A stretch of DNA of 64,000 nucleotides from assembly GCA_010909165.1 (NCBI GenBank), contig MU008173.1, positions 1,240,001 through 1,304,000 on the forward strand. Direction: 5' to 3'. Shown here piece after piece: positions 11,792 to 23,099 of this stretch. Under the pieces are notes generated by a model. That model did no database searches. It saw only the letters and a list, made by a program, of their open reading frames with translations, and had not been told where the DNA came from. Source of the DNA: Anthoceros angustus. Taxonomy: Eukaryota > Streptophyta > Anthocerotopsida > Anthocerotales > Anthocerotaceae. Position 1 is the first letter of the stretch. Each line of letters opens with the position of its first letter. A program made the position numbers and the translations under genes.

Positions 11792-13223
11792 CTAAACATG
11801 GTCAAGTCCGGGGCCGGGCGCTGCCTGAGATGCCAAGCCGTGGCGGGGGCTCAGCGGAATGGACACGAAGGTGACGCCCGACTGCTGCTTCGAAGTCTGA
11901 GTGTTGGCTTGTTTGTTGCTGGCGCTCTTTTCCATTTGGATGTAAGAGCCGTTGGATTTGGTCGTGTCTAAGGAATCGCTGGTCAGGCCATCGCCTTCGA
12001 CGGCCAAGGGCACTGCTCTTCGGTAAAAGACGTAAAGGCAAAGCTGCACCACGCCGGAGAGGCAGCCCAGTCCATTGGGGATCTGGCACCAGAGAAAACC
12101 GGAAAAGAGACTTTCAATTCAAAAACACTAGTCACCAAGTCATCATGCAATGCAGGCAATTGTGAGCACTGTAACGATAGTAGTAAGAGAGCTGTAGCGA
12201 TGGTTAAGCTTACCGCAATGTAGATGTCCTTGGCGACCACGGCGTAGCCACTCCACACAGTGCCATTGATGAAGACGAAGAGGGACAGGAAAAACGGCAT
12301 GAATTCTACGCTCCTGGTCCTTATCACCATCCTCTGCGATCATGAATGAGCAGGGTCCTCTCCATCAGTCGCGACGGCTGGTTGGAAGTTGAAGCGCGAT
12401 GGCACAGGCACGCACGAAAAAACGACGGCACGTACCATGACTCCCAGGGGCGCGGCATACATGCTGATGGCGAACACGACGCACAGCAAGCCGATAACGA
12501 GTTTTCTGCTGGAGTAGGGAATCGCGAACACTGTGACCAGGCACAGAAAAGTATAGAAGACGGCGGTTGCCAGCAGCATTTGGAAAACCTTCACCTGCAA
12601 CCAGGCAGGCAGATGAGTGTAGGAATCCAGGACTCGAGTAGGAGGTGGAACGAATGGCGATGAGGTACTTACCCGCTCCTTTCTAGCGCAGTAGGTGAGA
12701 AAAATGGAGAGGTAGACCAGCTCGAAGACGACGCCAGCGCCGTTGATGGTGATGATGAGCAGACCGTTGGGCTTGACGAGGGGAAGACCGTAGAGGATCC
12801 ATAGCAGGCAATTGAGCAAGGTACAGACGTAAGGAAGGCCCGAGAAATCTTGCGTCGTCTTGTTCTTAAAGATTCTCCAGAATGTCGGCCTTAAGAGTCG
12901 AAACAGGATGGATGATTAAGATGCGCCCGTGCAGGTTGGCCAGCTACGACACCTACTGCAGTGTACTTGCTAACAATTGCAGTGCGTCTGGAGCACAGGG
13001 AAGCAAATGAGGCCTAGCAGACCTGCTACCACCCCGAGTCCAATTCAAAATACTTACGCAGGTGACGTGAAGAGAGCGATGGCTGTCATATTTCCTGAAT
13101 CAGAACATTGAAACCGTTGTTGTAAGCATGCAGGCAAAGCTTGTTGTAGAATTCATGACAAACACTGTGAGTCTGGAGTGTCGATTACTAACCAAGAATG
13201 CCGAGAAGCGTGAGGAAGTCCAT
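11792..13223 (-). CDS. SWEET bidirectional sugar transporter (MtN3/saliva family)
   Basis: Six exons on the minus strand: 13193-13223, 13058-13094, 12673-12889, 12436-12594, 12214-12333, 11792-12082 (284 aa). The tiny first two exons (31 and 37 bp) follow the classic plant SWEET gene layout. Two MtN3 triple-helix bundles plus a linker helix give seven membrane segments. Motifs are FWRIFKNKTTQDFSGLPYV, LLNCLLWILYG (pore Asn), YAAPLGVM, RTRSVEFMPF and FINGTVWSGYA (second pore Asn), IPNGLG, and the cytosolic Ser/Gln-rich tail. The protein carries sucrose or hexoses down their gradient across plasma membrane or tonoplast; clade and substrate cannot be set from these residues alone. A longer in-frame N-terminal extension is open but lies outside the family norm, so the ATG at 13223 is preferred. 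Confidence 0.94.
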
Positions 13224-13485
13224 GACGTGGACAGCAGCTGTGACCACGGCGCCGGCGGTTCCAAGCAGCAACGGCAGGCCACGCGTGCTGCGATTTGAAG
13301 TCGGAGCCCAGGCTGGGAGTACCAGTGCGGGAGGCACAGGCTTGGCAGGCAAGCGACCTGATGAGCAGAGCAGAGCGGTGCTGGCGAGCACTGCCAGGAA
13401 GAGCGGATTTGCGCACGCGTGCTGCTGCAGTTGCAGTGAAGAATCGGACAATTGAGCAGGCAGCAGGCAGCAGGCAGCGGGCAGG

Positions 13486-13517
<32 letters not shown>

Positions 13518-14853
13518 CGTCCTGCCAGAAGTGGCACCACGCCAATTCCTCGTGTGCTGGTGCGTAGGCTAGGCACAGTGTGCCTGCCTGAGCCTGAGCC
13601 TGAGCCTGTGCCTGTGCCTGAGCCTTAGCCCCGGCCGCTCAGCTCGCTGCACGCTGTGTTCCGCCTGCGGGATTGACAGATCGCTGCTCCGGATCCTCTC
13701 AAGGCAGATTCTGGATGGAGATGGAACTGAACTGGACCGCTCACTGGCCAATGGCCATGATGTTGTGACGCACCAGTCTCTTATAACCAGCGCCAGGTTC
13801 TTGATGCCTTCGCACAGCTATGCGCACGGCCACAGGCGATGACAGCACCTCGTTCCCGCCCTCTTATCAGCTGGCAATCAGAGGGAATGTCCGTCTTATG
13901 ATCACGTGACCCGAGATTGGGCCCAGATCCCACCTACACCTGCCGGTCACCACGGTCGGATAGCGATGCCCCATCAGAATGCTCAGTATGTATGTACAGC
14001 GGTTTACACAGCGTGGGCGCAGCGCACGTCTCGTCTGTTCAACACAAAAGAATCTGAGCACAGAAAGCACACCTTCAGAGGGCGTGGCCAATAGCGCGAG
14101 CGTGAAAGCGGCCGGTCGGCAGGGTCGTGGAGTCCATGAACATGGACCCGCCTTCGCTGCGCTGCGGCATAGAATACGTGTGACCCCCTACCTACCGGCT
14201 CAGTACCCTTGTCCCCTCCCCCAGCCCCAACCGACTTTAACCCTCGTCACCGACCAACAATCGGCAAGGCATTAGGCTGCCAATCTTGTAGCGAAGGATA
14301 GGTCTGTAGACTAGGTCCCTTCATGCGCGGCATCGCCTATCGCCTTTCAGTGTGGATCCCATCATGTCACCTACCTGGCTACCTCATCATTGCAAACAAG
14401 CAGCTTAACTTAGACTAGAGTTCAGGAACAAAGGACATCTTTACTTCCTCTCGCTCTACTGTACAAGTCGCAGCCTACCTAGTAGCTAGGAAAATGGAAC
14501 TTGTAGACCATAAGAAGGAGGATGCCACACAAGACATGCGATATCCCCTCCAGGCCAAGAATTGGCAACTATGCTAACCCGCCCACTACAATAACGAGGC
14601 CAGGGTCTGCCAAGCTCAAATTGCTGCAAAACACACACCAGTACAGCAACCAACATTTGCCACTGTCAAACACGGCGCACACCCACTGCAGCCAGCGCAA
14701 ACCACTACGCATATCCAATGTTCCTCAAAAAGATTGTACGCATACTATACTACGTTGGTGGTGCGCGACTTACACAGCTTGGGTTACACATGCCAACTTG
14801 CACCAACCACTGCGCCTGCGTCACTACTACTCCTTCCTAACAAATTGCCTTCC
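13224..14853. other. Upstream region of the SWEET gene and 3' flank of U2AF65
   Basis: No coding signal I trust in 1.6 kb. It contains two simple tandem tracts near 13.5-13.6 kb, listed separately. The left part should hold the SWEET promoter and 5' UTR, the right part the U2AF65 3' UTR. Confidence 0.4.
13484..13517. repeat. (GGGTGA)n hexanucleotide tract
   Basis: Between five and six perfect copies of gggtga upstream of the SWEET start codon. A related imperfect cctgag/cctgtg tract follows at 13590-13625. Confidence 0.9.
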
Positions 14854-17800
14854 TCATGCCCCATAATCCCCTCTTGCAAAATTTTCTTCAGGGTAGTACA
14901 CTGCAACCACAGAGTTCCCTCCGAATTTGCGTCCATTCAGCATGCTCCTTGCTTTTGCCGCTTCTAGTAACTCAGTATACTCAACAAACACCTGCAGGTT
15001 TACAGACAATACACTCGAGTGTTAAGTTAGGAAGATTGAAATGGAAGGTTGCACATCACACGGATGGCAGCAATTTATCCACTACCTTTCCAACTCCAGG
15101 AACATCTTCACCCGTCCTCGGGCGAGGTATGACTAGGTTAACAATATTGCCTGATCACAGGACACCACCACAAGCACCATCGGACAAAGTAGTTAGCTCA
15201 GCACAGCAAATAGAACTGAAAGGAAACACACATTAACAACAATCACTACCATATTTCCCACACTCTTCCTTCATGTCCTCCAAGATCTCGTCATACTCTT
15301 CGTCGTCTCTCAACTCATCGGCAGTCACAACCTGAGGCAACAAGAAACTCTCATTATTTTTCTCCCAAACACCGATACTGGGAATGTGTTACATTTCACG
15401 CCAATATTCCTCACCTGAGTTAAGCACACCACTTTTGTAGCATTTTCGGAAATAGGTGACAGACCATTGCCCATGCCTGCCACCATACCAGGCATCAAAC
15501 CAGGCATCCCTGGCATAAGCCCAGGCAAGTTCCCCAGCGGTAGGGCATTTGCTCCACTAGCCTGTAAGGCAAGCTTCTGCAGCACAGGATAGAAAAATAG
15601 GTATAAAAATAACCCTGTACTCAGACCCTGGCTGGTGCTTGCACTAGATCAATGCTGACCTGCAAGGCAATGCAAGCACCAAAGTAATGCTTACCTGCAA
15701 AGCTATTTGTTGCTGAGCTTGCGCCAACACATTCGCTTGATCAGGCTTCGGCTGTCCACTGCTGACATCCAATCACTTTCAGAGCTCAGCAAGAACATAA
15801 CATACAAAGCATCGTAAGAACCGAAACCTGACACCCACAGCAACCTAGACAACTTGTGGCCCCATTCAAAGACACCCATAGTAATGCAAAAGACATCTAT
15901 GACTGCACGTGCAAGTGTTTGCTGTGACCAGTGCACCCAAACCCAACAGTGTTTGCGCTCATAACCTCCAGCACCTTCAGGAGCTACCAGCAGGTTCTCC
16001 ATAACTGTATTGACCTACTACGACTGGACCCTGACTTGCATACACATGTGTGAGTTGACATATGCCAACCTCGCAGTGGCACGGCGGACTGTCAAAGTCT
16101 TGTCATCCATTTTCATGCCATTAAGCGTTGCACAGGCTATGTCCACAACTGAAGGATCCTGCACATTAAGCATGCAAATCACAAGCAGACAGGGAGTAAG
16201 ATCAAAGCATAACCCCACCTGGCTGTCGCCCGACGCACGGTTAAGGTCTTATCACCCATTTTCAAACCATTAAGCGCAGCACAGGCAACATCTGTTACGG
16301 ACGTCTCCTGCATGTTTTATCGCAGTTGGGACAGATCCCAAATATAAGTCAGCGCAGTCAAGTTAGAACACACGAGTATCCGTTCAGTCATAGACACAGT
16401 TAACACAGCTGCTGCTGTGGGAAGCTCTTGTACTACACGGAAATCCAGCAGTCACAATAATGTGACCATGGCTGTTACCAGCAACCTTAGCCACCGTCAA
16501 GCATCTGATCAGCTCCTGCTGTATCTATTCATTCGCACAAATCCCACAGCACACACAAAAAGCAAGTTGGAACAGTACCTGGTACACACAAAATCCGTAT
16601 CCCTTTGAATTTCCCGTGTCCCGGTCTTTGACAAGGTCAAAACCTCGCAACGGGCTGCAACCAAGTCATAGGTTATCTATAGTATGCAACCCAATAAGCA
16701 CTTGTCCCCCTCATCCTCTAAACCACTGAACCCAGCCAGCAATCTTATTCGAAACTACAACTCACCCAAAAGATTCCAGCAACTCCTTAATCTGAACCTC
16801 CGTTAAATAATATGGCAGTCCTCCCACAAATATTCGATCTGGGCCATCTGCTCCCCCCGCCGCGCTGCTACAAGAATTGATAAAATACTTGGGAGCAGGT
16901 TAGTAGGCACATAGAGGTCACTGCCGACGTTAGCGCATAACCAGAGTACAGCTTACTCAAATTCCAATTCAAAGTGAGAAATGAAATGCACTCACCCAGG
17001 TGTCAGGCCAACAGCAGCAAGATTCAGATGTGCACTGGGCTGACTGGGCCCCAGAGTAGCTGCCATAGATGGATTATAGTCACTTGGCCTCCTTACCCTC
17101 ACAGACACCCCCTGACCGAAGGGCAAGAACATGTGAATACATGAGGGAGCAAGCATCCTGGAAACAATTCTAGAATAACAATCTGCACAGTGTCCCCACC
17201 TCAAATATGATGCCATCCAGAGCCATTGCATTACTTGCTTCTTCAACTGTTCGCATCTCAACAAATGCAAACTTCTTTTCTTGATTGATATATACATTCA
17301 CCACAGCATCGCCTGTGAGGACCAATGCAAGTAGTGAGTTTAAAAGAAGAGTCACACTGAAATAGCATGGATCAAAAGCACACAAGAGGCTCAGCAATTC
17401 CGAAGATACCTGGTCCAGCAGTGTTTCCACCAACAGCTGCCATGACTTGACTGAAAAATGTTGCAATAGTCTGAACACAACAAGAATCAGCTCGGAGCCA
17501 AAGTGACCATCACACCACGGCATGCAAAAGCTGAAATGTAATTGTGCAAACTGTAGATTTTACTGAAAACACACCTGTTCATTTGCCATCGGTGGCAAGC
17601 CACCCACATAAACTCTTCGGGCATGTCTTGTAGCCTACATGACAGAGGGCACACAGTATCAATCAGGTATGTCACATAGTATCAATCAGGTTAAGTAGCT
17701 AGCAACAATCGAAGGACCAGCCCACCTGCTGCGTCATTGCCTGCGCAGGCATCGCTGGCATCCCCCCGAACTGCAATGTGTGTTGCAACACTTTTAATGC

Positions 17801-19903
17801 AGCACAGGGAACTCTTTGGAAGCAGAAGCGTGCAAACAAAACAGTGCCAGCAAATGCAGCTCACAGAAGCTTACACAACAGCAAATACTGCAGCCCAAAA
17901 TGGAACAGAAACTTGACTTTCACAACACTAAACAACTAAGAAGCAGGAAAATACCTGAGTTCCACCAAAAGAAAACATTCCTGGAAACACTCCAGCCATC
18001 GGTTGAGACATTCCTGGTATCTGGCCTGCATAACAACAAGTCCCAATTTAACATACACTTAAGATCCGTTACTATTGATTCTCAGACGCAATACAAATCA
18101 TTACCAAGAGGTGACAGGTTGCTGCCGGGATTCATAGCTGCAGTTTGAAGCATCCCTGCTTGCATATTTATCAATGAACCTCAGGAACTTAACTGTCAGC
18201 TGACATTCTATATGCACAGCACTTTTTGTTCAAAAGCGCTATATTGCGGGTGAAGATAAATATCCACCAACTAATGTGTTTCAGTCCCTCGTTGTACATA
18301 CAAGCCATTGGATGCACGCTCGTGGTTGGGGACAGAAGGCCATTGGGCTCCTGATGCCTTCCGCCCACAAAGCATACAAAGACAACCACAAACGACAACA
18401 AACCAGAAAAAGACAAACAAACAAGCAAACAGTCTCCTCAGTGCCAGTCCAAATCAGGGGCGATAGACCAATCAAGCTAAATTGAACAACTTGAAGTGCT
18501 ATCTTGAATTATGAACAGGATTCCTCAACATATACTAAAAGCTATACAGACTATCCACTCCAACACTGACCTTGATAACCAACATGCATGTGGTACACCC
18601 TAGAGACTAAAAAATTCTGTTCCAACTAAAGAGATTTAGGGCTAAATTGAAGGAAGATATGATATAAAACGGACCTGGCATAGCACCTCCTGGAACGACC
18701 GCTGCACCTGGTGGAGCCATATCAAAGCCACTAGTCCTCTTGCTGCAACAGTCAAAAAGTTGAGTTAGAATAAGAAGCACCTTGGGAGGGTCATCGTGGC
18801 AAAGTCCAGCCTCCAACAAAAGAGATGTACCTTCTCCTATCCCGGGATGGTGACCTTGATCGCGAGCGAGACCGGGAGTAGTCACGGGGAGACCGGGATC
18901 GGTGTCGGTGCCGCCTGTCTCTCTCACGGTCATATTCTCGGCTACGCCTGCAGTACAGAGCAAATACTTCTCAAAACGGGCTTCATCCAGAAAAGCAGCA
19001 TCCACCTTGACAAGGGAAAATTAAAAAACTTCAGAGCAGTAAAGATTGTTACATAAAACAGTCACTGGCAGATAATTTTACCTTTCACGATCATGACCTC
19101 TATGTCTGTCCGTCCGATGATCTCTTTCAATTCTGTCACCCCTATCTCCCCTATCCCGATCTCTGTCATCTCTGTGCCGACGATCCCGGTCTCTTTCCCG
19201 GTCTTTGTCTCTGCTTTTCTCCCGCTCTCTGTCCGGCTCACGAGAGGATCGCTGATGATTAAATAAAAAGTCAGCAAAACAACAGCATGCGTCCAAACCA
19301 AATACTGTGATACTCACTGCTCCTTAACCGTTCTTCTTCAAAACTAAGCACAGAAAGGAACAACGGCAAACACAGAAAACCCAATCAGATTCTACCGAGG
19401 CGTTGCTTGAGTGCCATTCGCTCAAAATCAATGCAAAACTTGAACAAGCAAAACACGGATCAGCGGAGTGAATCGCAACAACCAGCCCCACTCCGCACAA
19501 ACCGGATGCAAGACTAGAAAGCTAGGTCACTACCCGGCATTAGAGAAGAGGCCCTTCGCCCGGATCAACCCTAGAGGGCAAAACGACCTAACAAGCAAGG
19601 GTTCTCGGGGATTTTGTGCAACACGGCTCCATGACGGAAGCCCAGGCAGCAAATCGCAATGCCGTGCAGAGAGAACCAGGGAGAAGCGGCAAGCAGCACA
19701 GACGGCCATCAAACCGGCCACCCTAGCAGTTAAAATCTTGGCACCAGGGCGCGCAATACCTCCCGCTCCCGACCTCCATTCTCCCGCTCCGCGTGCAGCT
19801 CGTAGGCCGGCATGGCCCCGTAATCTCCATGACCGCCCCTGGGGCCGGGCGAGTTCCCGTCCTCGTACTGGCCACCGCCATCCTCGTGGCCAGCCATCGC
19901 CAT
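14854..19903 (-). CDS. U2AF65: U2 snRNP auxiliary factor large subunit (U2AF65)
   Basis: Nineteen coding exons on the minus strand: 19760-19903, 19082-19251, 18831-18947, 18675-18742, 18105-18155, 17955-18025, 17726-17770, 17575-17634, 17410-17470, 17200-17312, 16996-17111, 16766-16867, 16579-16654, exon 14 (16219-16307 or 16070-16158), 15695-15761, 15415-15576, 15250-15331, 15086-15150, 14854-14991. With either exon 14 the protein is 598 aa. An N-terminal RS/RE domain is rich in RDRE and RSRSRSRS. The U2AF35-binding-type segment is followed by KRTSGFDMAPP. RRM1 (about 228-308) contains RRVYVGGLPP and KKFAFVEMR; RRM2 (about 348-428) contains DRIFVGGLPYYLTE and GNSKGYGFCVY. The C-terminal UHM begins VVCLTQVVTADELRDDEEY and ends FARGDYGA. 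The protein binds the polypyrimidine tract and recruits U2 snRNP to 3' splice sites in the nucleus. Its unusual feature is the duplicated exon 14, listed next. Confidence 0.96.
16070..16158 (-). other. U2AF65 alternative exon 14B (RRM2)
   Basis: Also exactly 89 bp, preceded by gtgcag and followed by the donor gttggc, with the same phases as 14A. It encodes DPSVVDIACATLNG through KTLTVRRATA. It differs from 14A at 7 of 29 residues and, by hand count, 26 of 89 bases; 15 of the changed codons are silent. Only 60 bp separate 14A from 14B. Including both shifts the frame and meets a TAG within 14B. Confidence 0.85.
16219..16307 (-). other. U2AF65 alternative exon 14A (RRM2)
   Basis: 89 bp, preceded by atgcag and followed by the donor gtgggg. 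It starts in phase 0, ends in phase 2, and encodes 29 residues beginning ETSVTDVACAALNG and ending KTLTVRRATA. This copy is closer to the usual plant RRM2 sequence (VTD, KMGDKTLTVRRA). It splices in frame from exon 13 and to exon 15. Confidence 0.88.
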
Positions 19904-20232
19904 CAGCCTCGCCGTGGCTGCGGGTTTCGTCGGACTTAGCCAAGATGTCCTGAGAGCTGCAGAAGAGCAGGATAAACCCTCCCTCGAGGGACACCGAGGG
20001 CTCGTATGGAGAGTTTATACACAAACAAAAGCCTCGACCCGATTTCCAGTTCGGTTTCTCATCCAGCAAACTTTATTACCAAGCTAGGGCTTTGTTCCCA
20101 AAATTGGAACGTTCCCCTTCCCAGTTCTCAGATGGACTATCTGACGGAGAAAGGAAAACATGAAGAGGACTACATTCTTGGCTGAGCTAGCTGCAGAGTG
20201 CAGATGCGAGAAGGCAACGATACCCCTCAATG
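19904..20232. other. Intergenic spacer, U2AF65 promoter side
   Basis: 329 bp between the U2AF65 start and the stop of the aldo-keto reductase, both minus-strand. It should hold the U2AF65 promoter and 5' UTR and the reductase 3' UTR. No distinct motif seen. Confidence 0.4.
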
Positions 20233-21548
20233 TTAATCCGCATCTTCGCAGTCTTCAGTTTCAGGAACGGCTTGCAGAGGCCCATCTTCTGATTGATACG
20301 AGAAGCTGCTGTCGATCATGCGAATCTGAGGTTCCATGGTGTTGATCTTGTTCCAGTCCTCGTCGGATAAGGACCAGTTGAGGACATCAAAGTTCGAAGC
20401 AATTCGGTCGGGTCTGAGACTACGAGGTAGCACACTGGTTCCTCGTTGTACTCCCCAACGCAAGATCACCTGCCCACAGGCAGAAGATATGTCAAAGAGT
20501 GGGGAGCATGAAGCAGCAGCGTTCTTCGGTTAAAGGCATTATCACTTTGCAACGATTTTCCTACCTGAGCAGGTGTCCTTTTTAAACGGTCTGCGACCTC
20601 AGCAACAGCGGAAGTCCGAAGCATGGGTGCATGTACAGAGCAGGATCGGGAGAAGGTGATGGCGCTAGAAGAAGAAGACTCAGGCTCATCTTCTCCAGAC
20701 ATGTAGCCGGCGGTAATCTCCAAATTGCTGCCAGGAATTCCAAGGGGAGTGTGAGCTGAAACATGGATGCCCTGTGACTGGCAGTAGTCGATCAACTCAT
20801 CCTGCCTCCAATATGGATGCAACTCAACCTGCCACAGGCAGGCAAAATCATCCCATGAGCAATCCTGAAGCACAGCATCCGAGCCATGACATCTAGAAAC
20901 AAATCATCCAGAGGGGCATGCAATGCTGAGGTGAAGATAGAGGATGTAGAAAGACTATGTAGAAGGAAGGAGGTGCACCTGATTCACCGCCGGCACCACA
21001 TTTGCAACGCTCAGTATCTCTTCCACTTGAGAGATGGAGAAGTTGCTCAGTCCTATAGCCCTGACCACCCCCTTCTCCACCAAACCCTCCATGGCAAGCC
21101 AAGTTTCCTCCAGACGCCGAGACGGTTTGATCATCAACTCCCCTCCCCCCTTTCGGCTAGGAGGATCCGTGGCATCCCCCAGGGCAGGCAGAACCGGCCA
21201 GTGCAGCAGGTAGAGGTCCAAATACGTGAGCCCTAAATTCTTGAGAGAAATCTTGACGGACTCTTCGGCTCTTTTAGGTGCATTGGTGGTGCACCAGAGC
21301 TTGGAGGTGACGAACACCTCCTCCCGCCGGAGCCTGGGCTTGGGGCCGGAGAAGGCATCACGAAGGGCCTGGCCGACCTCCACCTCGTTCCCATACAGAT
21401 GCGCGCAATCCACATGCCTGTACCCGACATCCAAGGCCGTGGCCACAGCAACCCTGCAAGAAGCACCGTCAGCCTGCCAGGTCCCCAGTCCCACAGCTGG
21501 AATCCTTGCTCCCGTGTTGAGCACGAAGTAATCCTTGTTCCGATCCAT
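20233..21548 (-). CDS. Aldo-keto reductase
   Basis: Three exons on the minus strand: 20979-21548, 20565-20828, 20233-20469 (356 aa), both introns GT-AG and phase 0. The (beta/alpha)8 AKR fold is shown by the start [18 protein letters not shown] and by all four catalytic residues: Asp in GYRHVDCA, Tyr in HLYGNE, Lys in VTSKLW and His in LLHWP. Other blocks are RAIGLSNFS and [21 protein letters not shown]. The protein reduces aldehydes or ketones with NADPH in the cytosol; the physiological substrate is unknown. Two oddities: the NADPH 2'-phosphate motif reads [11 protein letters not shown] where family members usually have Lys (xPKSxxxxRI), and a Ser/Glu-rich insert ([11 protein letters not shown]) lies in the loop after HTPLGIPGS. 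Confidence 0.92.
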
Positions 21549-21628
21549 GGCCCTCCCTCACTGGCCCAATCCAATCCACTGCAATAAATAAAATGCGCTG
21601 CCGTTGCTGCTCCCGATCGATCGCGCCG

Positions 21629-21663
<35 letters not shown>

Positions 21664-22871
21664 CTAGCATCCGCCCGGGCTGCTCGCGAACTCCGCGTCC
21701 GACGTAGGGTTACGGATCACAATTCCGCGCAGCAGGGGCTGCTGCCGGCACCATTTTCCGATCTCGCCTTCCCCAAGCTCCGCATACAGTGTCCACGGCT
21801 CCCACGGTGCTCCGGCAGCAGACCAGGCGCTGCCAGCCCGCCGTGTGAAAGGCAAAGGCAGAATGGAAAAGCAAACCGAAGGACGCCCCGTGCCTCTTGG
21901 CAGGCAACCCACGGTGGCCTGCGCCCGAGCTGGCTTGTGTGGTTTGTGCTTGTGCGGTTGGCAGGGAAGTGCGGTAAGCATGCAATTGTCTGGCTCTGTA
22001 ACTCTGCGCAGCTGCGGGCGATGGGGGAAGAAAGTGGGCCAGCAGACGGGCTAAGTCGACAGTTAGAGTTGCTGGAACCTTCTTCGGCCCGGCCGCCGAT
22101 CATGGAAACCTGGATGGCGCAGCATCCCAGAGGTTCGCATCCGACAGCGACACGCGCACACCACTGCACTGCATTTGCGTTTTACCGCCGCCGGCTCGAC
22201 CCATTTGCTATTTTAGACCCCTCCTCCCACGGACGGGAGGCTGGGACTCGCTTGCTACAAAGCCTATATATATGTACCCAAATGTCCTGTGCTTTTCAGC
22301 ACAACCAATTTTTGCTCGTCACAGTGCCCTCGTAACCTCCCCGAATGCGTGACGCATTTTACCCTTTTCTTCAACCCAGTAATTTGTGAAAATAATATGT
22401 GTCCCTTTTCCAATTTCCAATTTTTTGTCATTTTCTGACATCGTGATAATTTGAGGACGTTGTGCGTGGGAGACTCCATCAGATTTCAACCATATCTTCG
22501 GTGATGATTTTGGTGAAAACCTTACAAGATTGCTGTACTTGCATCAGCTGTAATCTGCCCATCTTAGTTATGGGGTAAGCAATGGCAAGGTAGTCTATGT
22601 GCGGCCATGAGTGGCAAGGTACATATGTGCCCATCTGCCATCAATTCAGCACGTTGAAGGTGAGAAACATGGGACCGTTAAATGATAGAATCACCTCAAG
22701 CAGCCAGACTTCAGGGACACGCCATTTGAAAGCTCAATGCTATCTGTGGGGCATGCATCGTATGCGAAGCCCCGGCAACTAGAAGGGAGATCTTTGAAAA
22801 CCCGCAAACTTCTTCTGGGCTGCTGATGGTTGCATGGGGAGCTTCACTGCTTGATCAACACGTCTCCCTTA
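21549..22871. other. Upstream region of the aldo-keto reductase
   Basis: 1.3 kb without a supported gene. It contains a (CTG)10 run and GC-rich sequence near the reductase start. A TATA-like run (tatatatatg, 22264-22273) points rightward, but no plus-strand gene follows. Confidence 0.4.
21631..21660. repeat. (CTG)10 trinucleotide run
   Basis: Ten perfect ctg units, 82 bp upstream of the aldo-keto reductase ATG, read as CAG on its sense strand; probably in its 5' UTR. Confidence 0.95.
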
Positions 22872-23099
22872 TCACTTCGTAGGAGGAGGGGGGCTACGGG
22901 GAAACGGATAGCAATGGCATTCTGGATCCGGAGAGTTATTTTCGCAACAAGGTGCTCCATATCTGCAGGATAGAAGCCGCCGCTTGTGGTCGGAGATTCC
23001 ACCATCCGGATAGGATGCCATAGCGCCGGCAAGAGCCACAAGCTGCAGGCACACAATCGTGAACGTGATGAAGATAACAACAGCTGCGCGCTTCGCCAT
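22872..23099 (-). CDS. Small secreted cysteine-rich peptide
   Basis: ATG at 23097-23099, 75 aa. A clear signal peptide (RAAVVIFITFTIVCLQLVALAG) is followed by a short propeptide-like stretch ending in the dibasic site HKRR. The mature part is about 30 residues and carries five cysteines: LSCRYGAPCCENN, then PECHCYP, then a Pro-rich end. The plan (signal, basic cleavage site, compact Cys-rich core) is that of a plant signalling or defence peptide. I cannot place it in a named family, and an odd number of cysteines is unusual. The frame is open further upstream, but the internal ATG at the signal peptide is the sensible start. Confidence 0.5.
   Translation of the reverse strand: MAKRAAVVIFITFTIVCLQLVALAGAMASYPDGGISDHKRRLLSCRYGAPCCENNSPDPECHCYPFPRSPPPPTK

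Noticed and set aside
13193-13451. N-terminally extended SWEET start
   Set aside because: SWEET proteins start just before the first helix; the ATG at 13223 gives that, the extension adds low-quality sequence.
19304-19350. Extra small exon (EERLRSS) in U2AF65
   Set aside because: No acceptor gives an open reading in the required phase; exon 1 joins directly to 19251 in frame.
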